64,000 bases of DNA from Gnetum montanum (Eukaryota; Streptophyta; Gnetopsida; Gnetales; Gnetaceae), in NCBI GenBank assembly GCA_015680685.1, contig MNCI01024020.1, positions 270,642 through 334,641 of the forward strand, read 5' to 3'. Positions 1-10,254 of this stretch are shown here, piece after piece (positions within the stretch are counted from its first letter, which is position 1; each line of letters begins with the position of its first letter). The translations under genes and the position numbers were made by a program. A model generated the notes under the pieces. It was not told the DNA's origin. It worked only from the letters and a program-made list of their open reading frames with translations, and made no database searches.

Positions 1-1093
1 GTTTGTTATAACCCTGATCCCCAACATTGTCATTGCATTCTCCCAATGTTACAACTCCCCCTAGCATTGCTCTAGCATGGCCAAAGATTCTAGCATTGCA
101 CCAACTCCAATGAGAATCCTACATCCCAATGTTGCTATTGGAAGGCCTAGTGTGGGTGGAAGAACCTAGCAAGAGTGAAATTTCTATTTACTATTTTTAG
201 TAAACAGAATGACCATGGGGGTATAACACTTACCATACATAGTAACTCCCTAGATCTGAACACCCAACACACCTTCATGTGATCAAAATTTTGTAGAATT
301 TGTTATGAAATTTTTTGTCAAATTTGCAGTAATCAACTAGAATTTACAGCACCAATCAAGCATAATTTGCAACCAAATTTATGATCCAAATCCTATAAAA
401 CCCAAGCACTAAGACCATGAAAGGGTTCCACACATTTGTATTTTTTCCAGCATTTTTGCATTCAAGAGATTTGAGCACACACAAAGCTTCTTGAATCCCT
501 AGCACAAAACCCATAGCCATTTTTATCCCTATTACCTACCATTGAGATCTGTGAGATTGTGGTATGAATGTTGAGCACCTAGAAATTCAAACTCTTAGCA
601 TTGCTCACTTTTTGGTTCAAATTTCACACACCTCTCATCCCTCCTACATCAACAATTCAATAGATCTAATGCAAGAGTAGAAAAGATTTGAAAGCATTGT
701 AAATGGAAGAACCTTTGAATCATGGAGCTAATCATAGCAATTTCAAGGGATTTTAACCCCTGCCCAAGTGAACGCCCCCTACTCTCTTCTCAAGCACAAA
801 TTTGTACACATTTTTGGACTCTATCTTTATTTCTTTTAACAAATTTTATAGTTCCATTTGTGTGTAATTCAAATTTATTTACTTCATTCTTAGTGCATTT
901 ATCATCAAATCTGCATTTCATATTTTTACTTTTGTTATATTTTTGTTTCCTCCTTAAGTCCCTGGGTGATCTATTGAATTGTCCAAGGTACCTCAAATCC
1001 TATTTTTCAAGGAGGCCGTTGGCATATGGGGTTAAGGCTATTGCATTGGGAATTTCTCTGCTTCTCTAGCAACCAAGATTTTCAGTTGCTAAA
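1..1093 (+). repeat. 5' LTR of the plus-strand Tat-like element (left boundary uncertain)
   Basis: The right boundary is set by comparison: the last 15 or so bases (TTTTCAGTTGCTAAA) match the reverse complement of the LTR end at 18236 (TTTTCAGTTGCTACA), and a 6-nt spacer plus primer site follow. The rest does not resemble the other LTRs by eye, so this is a separate subfamily. A TATAAAA at 394-400 is a reasonable promoter. A CATGGGGGTATAACAC stretch near 209-225 could mark the LTR start, but I cannot prove it; the LTR may begin before the window. Confidence 0.5.
394..400 (+). promoter_or_regulatory. TATA box candidate in the LTR
   Basis: TATAAAA lies in the LTR about 700 bp before its end, in the right orientation for the gag downstream. 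Transcription would start near 425. Placement rests only on motif and position. Confidence 0.35.
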
Positions 1094-1099
1094 GTTTTC

Positions 1100-1116
1100 T
1101 CATGCTAGAAGGAGGG
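1100..1116 (+). other. Primer-binding site, tRNA-Asn type
   Basis: TCATGCTAGAAGGAGGG begins 6 nt after the LTR end. It matches the complement of the 3' end of plant nuclear tRNA-Asn(GUU) (TGGCGCTAGAAGGAGGG) at 14 of 17 positions, with 13 contiguous. The two complete Tat-like elements have the same kind of site with the same 6-nt spacer. The tRNA 3' end is from memory of plant tRNA-Asn. Confidence 0.7.
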
Positions 1117-1805
1117 TATCCACCTAATTTATGCATCCAAATCTATTTGTCCAGTTGCCAACGTTGCCTATATTTTAAAATTTATAATTTTTTACATTAA
1201 GATCTTTGAAAATCTCCAAATACCCAATGCTTCCACTCATATCCCTTGAAATAGAAGCCTAGCATGGAAGTTCCAAGTGTTTGGGTTTTTAGAATTTTCA
1301 TAATAGCTAATGTGAATTCTAAGGCTTGTGTTGATTTTCATTTTAACTTTTATCCTTATTGTTGCCAAAATTTTCTTAGTGAGATTAGCATTGGTGGTTT
1401 TACCATGCAAATCATCATTCCCCACTTTACTATGAAAATTGGCAGCTTTTCAAAATCATTTCTTATGGAAAGTCAAAGTTTTCAATTTTGTTTTCAACCC
1501 ACTCCTTCCACCCTAATGTTTCTAAGAAGGGTGTGAGATCTTCCCATCTTATCCCCTTTCCTTCCAGTTTTCCTTTTTAGCATCAGTGTGGCTACTAGTT
1601 CAACATGGTTGGGGTTTGATATCCATTATTTGCCATTTTTAGTAATGGGGGTATACGCCCTCTGATAGCTACTTATTCTTTATAGCTAGTGACTTGTTTT
1701 CAGAAATTTTTACCTTTTTATCCTTTTATAGATTCCACTTGTTGGAATTCAACTTATTATTCAATCTTTTATAATCTCATTAGGTCATTTTAGCACTTTT
1801 TCACC
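1117..1805 (+). other. Non-coding leader between primer site and gag
   Basis: About 690 bp separate the primer site from the gag start. No open frame here has a paralogue in the other elements. A purine-rich AATGGGGGTATA stretch at about 1643-1654 resembles a polypurine tract, but no LTR start can be shown next to it. I see nothing else. Confidence 0.4.
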
Positions 1806-2462
1806 ATGTTGTTCCAACAATCAATTAAATTGCCCTTCAACTTCACTAACAACATGTTCAACAAATAGGTCATAAGGGTCTATGACCCAAAAGATCCTAC
1901 TATGGTTAACTATAGGAAATCCTTGCAACTTAGGGGGTAAATTCATGGGTTCTTAGTGATAGACGAAGATCACTACAACTTTATTTATGCCAAGATCTAG
2001 GATAGCATGCTAATTCCACGAATGAAAGTAGAAGCCAAGAGGGAGTATGAATTTATAAACCACAATGGAAAGGAATATATCCATTTTCCATATGATCAAA
2101 TACCCCTCATTGACACCTATGCACACATCCTATCTTAGTTGATTGAAATTGATGAGAAGGATGAGAAGGCTAGCTTGGAGGAGTAGCAAGAGGAAAGGAT
2201 GAGTTCAGAGTAGACTTCAAGCATGAAAACATCCTAGGTGTGTTATTTTAACAAGAAACCCCCAAAGCCATAGAGCCTACCTTCATCCCCTTTATCTCCT
2301 TCATGGAGTAGATGCTATCCTCCTCTACCCCTTCTTGCTTGATCATGTTTAGGCCCACACTAATCATAGCCATGCACCAAACATAATTATTACTACATTC
2401 CACTTTGCCATGTCATTCGCCACCTAGCCTTAGTCCATACAACCTTCATTAGTGGTTGTCAC
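1806..2462 (+). pseudogene. gag: gag, N-terminal part (decayed), interrupted by solo LTR
   Basis: From the ATG at 1806 one frame runs to 2342 without a frameshift and holds eight in-frame stops, seven TAG and one TAA, as expected from CAG/CAA to TAG/TAA decay. The protein is collinear with the gag N terminus of the large host element (ATG at 42857 on the minus strand): DPTMVNYRKSL here, NPTMVELRxFL there, then YNFIYAKI and EAKREYEFI here against YKFIYVKL and EAKRGYKLI. Both have about the same number of residues before PTMV, which supports this start. The gag-protease element matches too (YNFICVKIQA). Gag would form the virus-like particle. Beyond 2342 the frame is unclear, and a solo LTR follows at 2463. 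Confidence 0.7.
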
Positions 2463-3145
2463 TATAACAACTGAAAACATTAGTGGCTAGAACACCAAGG
2501 GGTTCATAGGCACATAGCCTAATCCCACATCCATGCGAGAGCCTTGCTAGAGGTGGAGATAGGGTGCCCTAAATGATCTTGTTGATCAAACAGGGACTTA
2601 CGAAATGCAAATGGTGCTAATGTAAAAATAATGCTAAATGTTGAGTGATGTCAACTGTATGAATAGTTTCAAGCATAGTTGGTGTTAACGGTGTAAATAG
2701 TGCTAAGTGTAGTCACATTTTTTTGGTAGAAAATGGAAGTTTCGACATGCGTGGAATGCTACCCAAGTGTAGTTGCAGGGCAAATGTAGATAAAATGCAA
2801 AAAAATGCAAAGGAAGAAAAGAGAGAAATAGGAAACCACCCCAAATAGGGTTGAACATAGTTAACACCAAAAGGGATTTAGAAGGTATGCAATGTACAAT
2901 AGGCACAGTGGGAGCATAGTTACAATCTCAATGATATCAAGCTATGACGTCTAGCAGTTACCATGATGTATCGTGCCTACTGGGTTGGCCATCATGGTGT
3001 ATTATGCAATGTTATTTACCTCTTTATTGGTGTGGTGCACTCTGGGTCTCATTTTCCCACAAAGCTAAATGCCAAGACACCAGAATGCCAAATGTGAAAT
3101 AAAAATGCCAACTGCCAACAACCCAAAAATGTTGGAATCTAGGGG

Positions 3146-3153
3146 TATTTATA
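3146..3153 (-). promoter_or_regulatory. TATA box of the solo LTR
   Basis: TATAAATA on the minus strand, followed by a CC-rich stretch, sits at the equivalent place in all five long Tat-like LTRs of the window (also 18918-18925, 44015-44022, 46421-46428, 54412-54419). Conservation in position and strand makes it the likely U3/R promoter. Confidence 0.65.
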
Positions 3154-3419
3154 AGGCTAGGGTTAGCCCAAAATGTGAATTGAGCACCACGTGGTAGTGT
3201 GGTAGGTTGGAATACACTCTATGGTAGCTGGGATGTGGAGTTAGGCTAGGTGTTCACTAGGCAACAAGAAAAATTCAGAAAATTTTCTAAGTTCGAAGAT
3301 AGCCAGAAAAAGTTCAAAAGTTTCTCTAAGTCTAGTGACTATGCTCGACCCCTTGCTACACTCTAAAGTGTAATCCTAACAATTAGAAAAAGTTTTGCAA
3401 AACTAGTGTTTCATGCTAA

Positions 3420-4080
3420 CTACCCTAACTGTGCTCTAGAGCATAGTTGGGGTAGTGGGAGTATAGTCCAACACTTAGAAAAATTTTTGTAGCTATTGTT
3501 GACACTTAGAAAATTTTTTGTAAAATTGGCTATTGTGTGTTAACTACACTAACTACGATCTAGAGCATAGTCCTAGTAGTGGGAGCCTAGTCCAACACTT
3601 AGAAATATCTATAGCTTGTGTCATCATTCTAACATAGAAAAAATCTTGCAAAACTAGCTGTTGTGTATTAACTACGCTTACTACACTCTAGAGTGTAGGC
3701 CCAGCAATGGGAGCATAATATCAACACTTAGAAAAATTTTGCAACAAGTTTCATCATTCTGATACTTAGAAGAAATCTTGCAAAACCAGCATTTGTGTGT
3801 TAACTTCATTGACTACGCTCTAGAGCATAGTCCTAGTAGTGGAGAGTGTAGTCTCAACACTTGGAAAAATTTTATAGCTTATGATCTCATTCAAACACTT
3901 AGCCAAAATTGTAGAAAGTTGGCCATTAAATCTAACTATGCTCTACTATAGTAGAGAGCATAGTCCTAGCACTTAGAAAAATTTGTAGAAAGTGTCATCA
4001 TTTTGACACTTAGAAAAATTTTGCAAATTTGGTAGTTTGAGCTAACTACGCTCAACACTTAGAAAAATTTGGGCAAAGTG
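3420..4080 (-). repeat. ~130-bp tandem repeat with hairpins in U3 of the solo LTR
   Basis: About five units spaced 128-131 bp apart have centres near 3432, 3560, 3690, 3821 and 3950. Each has a near-palindromic core (GACTACGCTCT paired with AGAGCATAGTC) followed by CAACACTTAGAAAAATTTT. Around 3936-3965 the arms extend to about 15 bases each. Relative to the TATA box on the minus strand, the array lies upstream, in U3. Confidence 0.75.
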
Positions 4081-4150
4081 CCATCATTTTGACACTTGTC
4101 CAAATTTGTAGTTGAGGCACTAGCTTGAAATTTTGTGGTGTTTTAGTCAT

Positions 4151-5880
4151 GACCACCAATTTGTTGATCATCCAAATGGAGCCTACTATGAAACCCCAAG
4201 TAACCCAGGGATCACATACTCCTTTCATCCTATTTGTGCCCCAAATATTGATATATACTTCATTTTCTTTGTTTGGCCCACTAACCACTATAATAACACA
4301 ACCTCTCCCCTTAATGCCACAACTAATAGCAAGGCCACAAGCCTCCCAAAAAATACCAATCTTTTTTGTAGACCCTGAAATTGATAGGGGTACTTGAGGG
4401 CCTAGATCAAGCTTTCTAAATGATCCAAGACTTGATAGAGAAGTTGAAAAGGCTCAAACCCTCTACATCTCAAACTATTAAGGTTATGAACTTTTACCAG
4501 GAAGATCCCATTAGTCCTATGATCCCACCTTTGAAACTTTCTTTAGGTGTCCCTATTCCTTAGTTCACAAAGTACAATGGTGAAGGTGACCCCAACTCTC
4601 CTCTAATAACCTTTCACTCAAAGAGTTTACTATTACAAGCTTGGCCATACATCATTATAAGTATATTCCCTATGTCCCTTACAAGGAGAGCACTTAACTA
4701 GTATGACACCTTACCTAGAGGATCAATATCCTCTTTAGAAGATATAATATCATAATTCATTAATCTTTTCAAGTACAACTTGAAGCCTAATACCATACTT
4801 GACCAACTAATGAAGAGTAAGCATGGACTACTTGAACCGATGTAGAAGTTCATCTAATCATGGAATGGTCTACTTAACAAGATACCAAAATATATAGTTG
4901 AAACCTACCTTTTGGCTATATTCAAGGGGGTGGTTAATGATTTCATTAAGTCTAAGCTATATTACCTTGACCCATGGTTACTTAGTCAAGCATTCTCCTA
5001 GACTAAGAACATAGAGGATGTTGTGAAGGCTAGACATGACCTTGCCTACATGGCATACAAAAACCAACACACATGAAGGGACAAGGAGAGAGGTAAGAAA
5101 AATAATTTGGTGGTGGAAATGGTGGCCAAGGAAACCAAAACAACTAACTAGGGGCCAAGAAACAATCAATCCAAGGCTCCTACTAACAACCATGACAAAT
5201 AGCCTTCAACATCTAGGGCCACTACATCGGCTACTCCTAAGCCTAGCTTTGAGCAAAAGAATAGAACCAAATATAGTAGGTTACCTTTGAAACCATCTAA
5301 ACTTTTGAACCAACTATTGAAGAGTGGGAGGATCCAATATAAGAAAATGACTAAAATTGCTCACTATATAAGCAAATAGACTTCTACCTCACATTGAAGG
5401 ATGATCTACAAAAGATGATAGATAGGAATGAGTTGGTCCTTAATGCATCTAACCCTATCCAACCCCAAAACTAGTCAATGCATGTGTACAAGAACTCATT
5501 AAACATCAATGACTATTCATACATCATATCAGTGTTCAATATTAATGAAAATAGAAGGTCTTCAAGGGAACCATTTGTGGTTTGGGTATTCCCTCATAAC
5601 AAAAGGAGCTCTTCAGCTTCTACTAGCTCAAGATATCCTTTTGTTATAGGAATACCATCATCGATGCCCCTCAAGAAGCCCTTCATCATTAAGGTACCCT
5701 AGCCCACTACAATTGAACCTATCCATGAAACTATACAATGACCCCCCATGGTAGCTAATGCTACAACCTCTTCCTCTCAAACAAACAATGACAATCAAAA
5801 GGCCTTAACCAAGTAGAGAAAGAAGCTTGTGCAAAAGAATAACAACAAGGGTGATAAGCAAGTTCAGGCATGAAAGGGAG
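4151..5880 (+). pseudogene. gag: gag, continuation after the solo LTR (decayed)
   Basis: The frame resumes with a segment matching the gag of the element at 45878-55889 (here HDHQFVDH, there DDFAVQFEHG). It continues with VMNFYQEDPISPMIPPL (there VLDFYQDDPIDPSIPPL), FTKYNGEGDPN (identical there) and a C-terminal block HVYKNSLNINDYSYIISV near 5480-5540 that matches the host gag at 30608-30739 on the minus strand. There are many in-frame stops, chiefly TAG, and some frameshifts. The stretch 5700-6130 is lysine- and glutamine-rich and poorly conserved, and probably links gag to protease. No zinc knuckle was found. Confidence 0.75.
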
Positions 5881-6134
5881 TGGATCCACTGAAGCTCACT
5901 CCCATATCATTAGTACCCACGACCTTCACAACCTAAGCCACTTCAACAAACAACCCATAAGAGAAATATAAGAGCAAAGGAAGAGGAAAAGATAAGAAAC
6001 AACAACAACAACCTAAAAACAAGGTATGTATTTTGGGGCCCATGGAGGAAGTTAAGCACAACTAGCGTGACAAGTCCATGGTTAATGATAAAAAGTTCCT
6101 AAGTATGATGGAGCAAGTCAAGTAGTCTCTTAAA

Positions 6135-6733
6135 CCAAAAAACATAATCTTGATCCTATATGACTTGATCATGACTTCTACTACACATCATGAAGCACTA
6201 GCTAAGATGTTGACCTCTATTCCCATTAGCAAGGACATTTCCACTAAAAAAGAATCTATCCATGTGGTGGTGGTACCTTCTTCAAATAGGGAGATAAAGT
6301 TAACATCGCTAGTATTTCATGATAGTGAAATTAAGACTAGTCCTCAAAATGACAAAGTGATCAAGACCACTCTTTTCATCACAGTATGGGTAGGCCTAGA
6401 CAAGATGCATTGGTGCATGTAGATGATGGGGCAGTGATGAATGTCATCTCATGCATCATAGTTAAATGTTTAGGCTTAACTAAACAAATACAAGATAACA
6501 ACATTAGCTCTCAAGTCCTTTAATGAATCATGGGTTATTGTTAAGAGGTTAATATCCTTAGACTTTGTGGTAAGGGAATAATTCCCAGCAAATGCAAATT
6601 TCTTGGTGGTAGAGGAAACACCAAGCTTCAACCTCATCTTGGGTAGGCCTTGGTTGGGTCAACTACAAGCTATATCTTCACCTATTTACTAAGAAATTCA
6701 CCTTCCTTATAAGGGAGGTAAAATCATCATTTA
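6135..6733 (+). pseudogene. pro: Retroviral-type aspartic protease (decayed)
   Basis: The segment SIPISKDISTKKESIHVVVV, then FHDSEIK, aligns with the protease N-terminal region of the two minus-strand elements. The active-site block reads VDDGAVMNVIS across a frameshift at about 6418-6450, and the C-terminal block FNLILGRPWLGQLQAISSP (about 6624-6690) matches MILGRPWLAQLRAISSP at 50149-50343. The enzyme would cleave the gag-pol polyprotein. The motif is DDGA rather than DTGA or DSGA, as in both relatives. Stops and frameshifts make it inactive. Confidence 0.75.
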
Positions 6734-7227
6734 TGGTCCAAAACTGCAACATATGAACTACCAACATTTTGACTTTTTGGGCCCAAAACACCAATGTATA
6801 TGACACATTTCACCATTCAAAATTGCAAGGTATGGACCACCAACGTGTGAGATTTATGCTACCAAATTTATAGTGTATTTGGGTTGTTTTCATGGCCCAA
6901 ATTCCAACGTGTTAATAATTTTAGCTTCACACGATGTCCCACATGCTAGAACAACGTGTGTGATAGGGTGGTATAGCATATTGAGAGAAAACCCATCTTT
7001 TGAAATCATTTTGACCCCCACATGCTAGCATAAGTGAAATTCATAGCATATGGGCTGTAAATCTTACTCTTTTACACTAAAAATGGTCCAAAACAAGGCC
7101 ACAAGATAGGAGTTTTTATGGGAAAGTAAGATAATTATTTCTACCTTTAAATTCCTATCAAATTACTATGTAAAATTTGGCTTCAAAACATTTTATTCAT
7201 AACATGAATTTTCTATGAAGTGCTTCA
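6734..7227 (-). repeat. Probable 3' LTR of the minus-strand 3' half
   Basis: The right boundary is inferred because sequence after 7227 aligns with the region after the host LTR at 19734 (ATGATCCCTATTTATTAAT here, ATGGCCCCTCTTTGTTGAT there), followed by the shared CCTAAGAGACAT. The left boundary is where protease homology of the plus-strand element ends (near TGGTCCAAAAC). The sequence itself does not resemble the other LTRs and no partner LTR was found. A short internal repeat is present (AACATATGAACTACCAAC and AGGTATGGACCACCAACG). Confidence 0.45.
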
Positions 7228-7247
7228 ATGATCCCTATTTATTAATA
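7228..7247 (-). other. Degraded polypurine tract
   Basis: On the minus strand this is an A/G-rich stretch just before the inferred 3' LTR, aligned with the tract at 19735-19752. It would prime plus-strand DNA synthesis. Confidence 0.45.
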
Positions 7248-8330
7248 TTTGAAGGATTGACCTAAGAGACATCAACAAAGAGTGATAAACATTGATGTGG
7301 GCTCATTACCAATGCTCCCTAGGAGTGATCATGATGGTGTAATAAGATCACAATGGAATGTCAAGAGTGTGGGATGAGATAGCTATATTGGCTATCATAT
7401 GATGGTCACATTGGCTAACAAAGAATTCCAAATGCATTAACATCATGGTTGTGGCATGGTGGTGACATGTTTTACTTAGTAAGAAGGTCTTCATGGTTTT
7501 TTCTTGAATTGTTGGTTACTTGATAATGTTTGGAGAAATTAGCACTTTCTTAGAATTCTTTAAACACTTGGCTCTTTTCTTTTTGTATCACAACCATTTT
7601 TTTCACCTTAGGTTGTATTGGCCTCTTGGATATCTTAGCAATTTTCTTTTCCATTTTATCTTTTTTTAAGAGTTAAACCTTCGTTGGGTTTCATTTCTAA
7701 GGCTAAAATTTATTTCATTTTCTTGTTGAATGAGATGTGTTACATTCAAGGAATTTGAATGGTAAAGCATGTAGAAGGAGATGTCACATGACCATGATGC
7801 ATGGATGTTAAACATAGGTTTTCATTGTTAGCAAGCTAAGAAGGGCTACAATTTGATAATAGGGTTATGGCTTAATAAGGGTAATGAGGATGATGTGACG
7901 TGAGCACTGTTAGCACTATTGAAGAAGCTAATTGAATCTCAAATATTGAGATCACATAATGACTCACCTTTGCAATGAATCATACCCTTATGATGACTTT
8001 AGGCTCATCCTACAAACACAACTCGAAGAGAATAAGAAAATAAGTCAAATAATACATACGATTATAAAGACTGCATAAGGTCACATAAAATAATAGGTAG
8101 ATATAGGCCATCATTGGTTACAACTAGTGGAATATGAGAAATTTGTATCTTGTTTAATAGATTTATACAAAGTTTGTAGTATTTTGAGATGCCAAAAAAG
8201 AGATAAGAGGTCATGTAGGCTTACTTATAGGTAATTAATGTTATCAATGTCAATCATTCATTTAAGCATATAAAAAAAAGGTAAACAAAGGCTAAAAGAA
8301 AATAGGTCAAGGTTAGATATACTAAGGTTC
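7248..8330 (-). other. 3' untranslated region of the Tat-like 3' half
   Basis: No coding frame has a paralogue. Shared landmarks are CCTAAGAGACATCAACAAAG (near 7260), a pyrimidine-rich plus-strand tract at about 7555-7680, and a CATCCTACAAACACAACTC block near 8008, each with a counterpart in the elements at 18236-45062 and 45878-55889. Confidence 0.5.
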
Positions 8331-8334
8331 GAGA

Positions 8335-9600
8335 TAGAAATCATTGACTAGATTGGTAAATTCATTCCCATGTAGGTCTGCTAGTTTAAAAACTTTGTTG
8401 CCATAGGCTTTGGTGATCAAGAAAGATTCTACCCAATTAGTTGAGAATTTGTTCACTTATTCATGAATGGCCTTGAGGAAAAGGAATCCTTTCTTGACTT
8501 TCTACCTATTTAGATCATGAAGATGTTGTTGTTTCTTCCTTTCTTGATATCATTAAATGTTGGAAAGTGTTTGTTTTCACTATTCCTCCATTGATTCGAG
8601 GTCAATGATATGTATCTTCTTGTTTTGCTCATCATTGATGAAGTCAGACATAGCTACACTTAATTATGAAACCTACAATCCAAGAGGCAAAACAACTTTA
8701 TATTCATAAACAAGACTATACAGGGTGGCATCGATTATGGTTCTAAAGATCATCTTATAAGCCAAAAATGAATAAAAGAGTTGTTCATGTTGCATTTATC
8801 ATTGCTTATAATTTTGTTAAGGAGGTTTATGATGACCTTATTGCTAGCTTCATCTTGGCTATTGACTTGTGGATAAATAGTGATGAAAATAAATTTTTAA
8901 TCTTTAATCATTAAAAAAAAGGTTTGCATCTCTTGATAACCAAATTATGGTCTATTATCTATGAATATTGTTAAAGGTACACCAAAATTGGATACAATGT
9001 TATCTAAAAACAATTTACAAACCTATTGTGTTATTGTTTATCTCAGAGGGATAGCTTCAACCCACTTTGTCAAATACTCGATCATGATGATGATGAAGTT
9101 ATGATTTATAGAGGACTTAAGAGTTATAGATCTAATTATATTAATTTTACATTGCTGGAATAGTAGTATGTAACTCAATTGGTGTCACATGTATTAGATT
9201 GTTGTACCATTGATAGATGTCATAGGTTTCAACCTTCTACAAGTAATCACTTTCCATATAGGGCTAATAGTTTCCTAAGCATCTAATCTTTGTGGTCATG
9301 TCTCTAGGTCCTATATGTCCTCCATATACACCATTATGAACCTATTCAAGGACTATGTGGGCTTCTACCTTACTTATGCATACTAATAATAAACCATTAT
9401 AGGACCTTCAACATAATGTGTTATTAGCTACAATGTTTTATTGTTTTGATCTTTTACATATGGCATTTTTTGAGGGGCAGTTAGGTTTTGTAAAGGTTCA
9501 ACATACATTCAATAAAACTTGATGTCATCATACCACTCTTTTTGAGAAATATCATCAATAGTAGCTATAGAGATGCCTTCAATGTTCTATGTAATGGAAA
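8335..9600 (-). pseudogene. int: Integrase (decayed), Tat-like
   Basis: On the minus strand, near 9130-8930, the catalytic-core block reads IIMIEYLTKWVEAIPL, then VCKLFLDNIVSNFGVPLTIF followed by DN, as in plant gypsy integrases (YLTKWVEA, FGVP, TDNG). The DNG triad segment is damaged. The C-terminal end, near 8530-8340, corresponds to the GDLVLKV / NWGGPF region seen more clearly at 22120-22300. Integrase would insert the element cDNA. Multiple stops and frameshifts are present. Confidence 0.7.
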
Positions 9601-9699
9601 GAGCATAGTTCTTCATCAAGGAAGATAATTTGCTAAACACAAGTATCACACTTATGGCTAAGGTGGTAATGGCATCAGCTAAGGTGTTCTTGGGTTAGG

Positions 9700-10250
9700 G
9701 AATGTGTTGGATACTAACATCTATAAACTATAACATGAGTTTTTGTCTAGGTCATAATAAGGTTGTAAATGTTTTACTTTGCAAGTATACACCTTGATCA
9801 CTTGGTTAACCACTAGTTGTGAATCATCTTTTATCATTAAATATGTAATTCAATGGTTATGAGCTATCATCATTCCTCTTACTAACCCATCCTATTCTAC
9901 TACATTTTTGATACATGAAAATTAGAAATGATAAGAAAAAGGTTAAATCCCACCAAATGGTAATGCTATAATGGTATTAGCACTTTCTCCATGTGCAGTC
10001 AAAGCTCCATCAAAGTGTATGATGGCCTCATATCGCTTAGAAACCTTGTTAACAATGTTAACATGCTCATTCGATATTCAAGATCTATGGCTACATTATC
10101 CTCAATTGGAAAAGTGGTGAGTTGTGTGTCAGCAACCTGACCTTTTGTTGAGGCTTGGGAGAAGTAATGAAGGTTAAACCTAGTGGTTATGGCCTTCCAT
10201 TGAGCTATTGGACTACTCTCATAAATGTTGTTCATTATGAATCTTAGCAT
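9700..10250 (-). pseudogene. Additional RNase H domain (decayed), Tat signature
   Basis: Upstream of integrase on the minus strand are FDGALTAHGES (near 10016-9985) and then ALPFGGI. The large host carries the same block as FDGASTSQ, with FPCTNNMVDYKGL following. A second RNase H with FDGA near its start and a CTNNxAEYEAL-like block between RT-RNase H and integrase is a known trait of the plant Tat lineage. This, more than LTR structure, supports the Tat call. Stops interrupt it. Confidence 0.65.
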
Positions 10251-10254
10251 ATGT

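Larger units (their letters stand above)
2463..4145 (-). mobile_element. Solo LTR of a minus-oriented Tat-like element, inserted in gag
   Basis: The left end (TATAACAACTGAAAACAT) matches the LTR start at 18236 (TGTAGCAACTGAAAACAT) and the right end is GTGGTGTTTTA, as in the LTR ending at 19734. The flanks are GTCAC (2458-2462) and GTCAT (4146-4150), a 5-bp target duplication with one C/T difference. No internal sequence accompanies it. Plus-strand gag homology continues immediately after the right flank. The simplest history is insertion of a whole element into gag followed by LTR-LTR recombination. Confidence 0.8.
1..6733 (+). mobile_element. Tat-like Ty3/gypsy element, 5' half (LTR end, PBS, gag, protease)
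   Basis: This is a plus-strand LTR retrotransposon whose left end lies at or beyond the window edge and whose right end is lost. Seen in order: an LTR end at 1093, a primer-binding site at 1100-1116, a gag start at 1806, gag continuing after an inserted solo LTR, and a protease up to about 6733. The gag and protease proteins are collinear with those of the two minus-strand elements at 18236-45062 and 45878-55889, which fixes family and orientation. RT, RNase H and integrase are absent. The protease homology stops where a minus-oriented LTR (6734-7227) begins, so the 3' half was probably cut off there. Tat assignment is by relationship to the copies that carry RT and the extra RNase H. Confidence 0.75.

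Noticed and set aside
1806-2342. A separate ORF upstream of gag, as in Ogre elements
   Set aside because: The segment aligns with the N terminus of gag in the two minus-strand elements (YNFIYAKI / YKFIYVKL / YNFICVKI), so it is gag itself, separated from the rest by the solo LTR.
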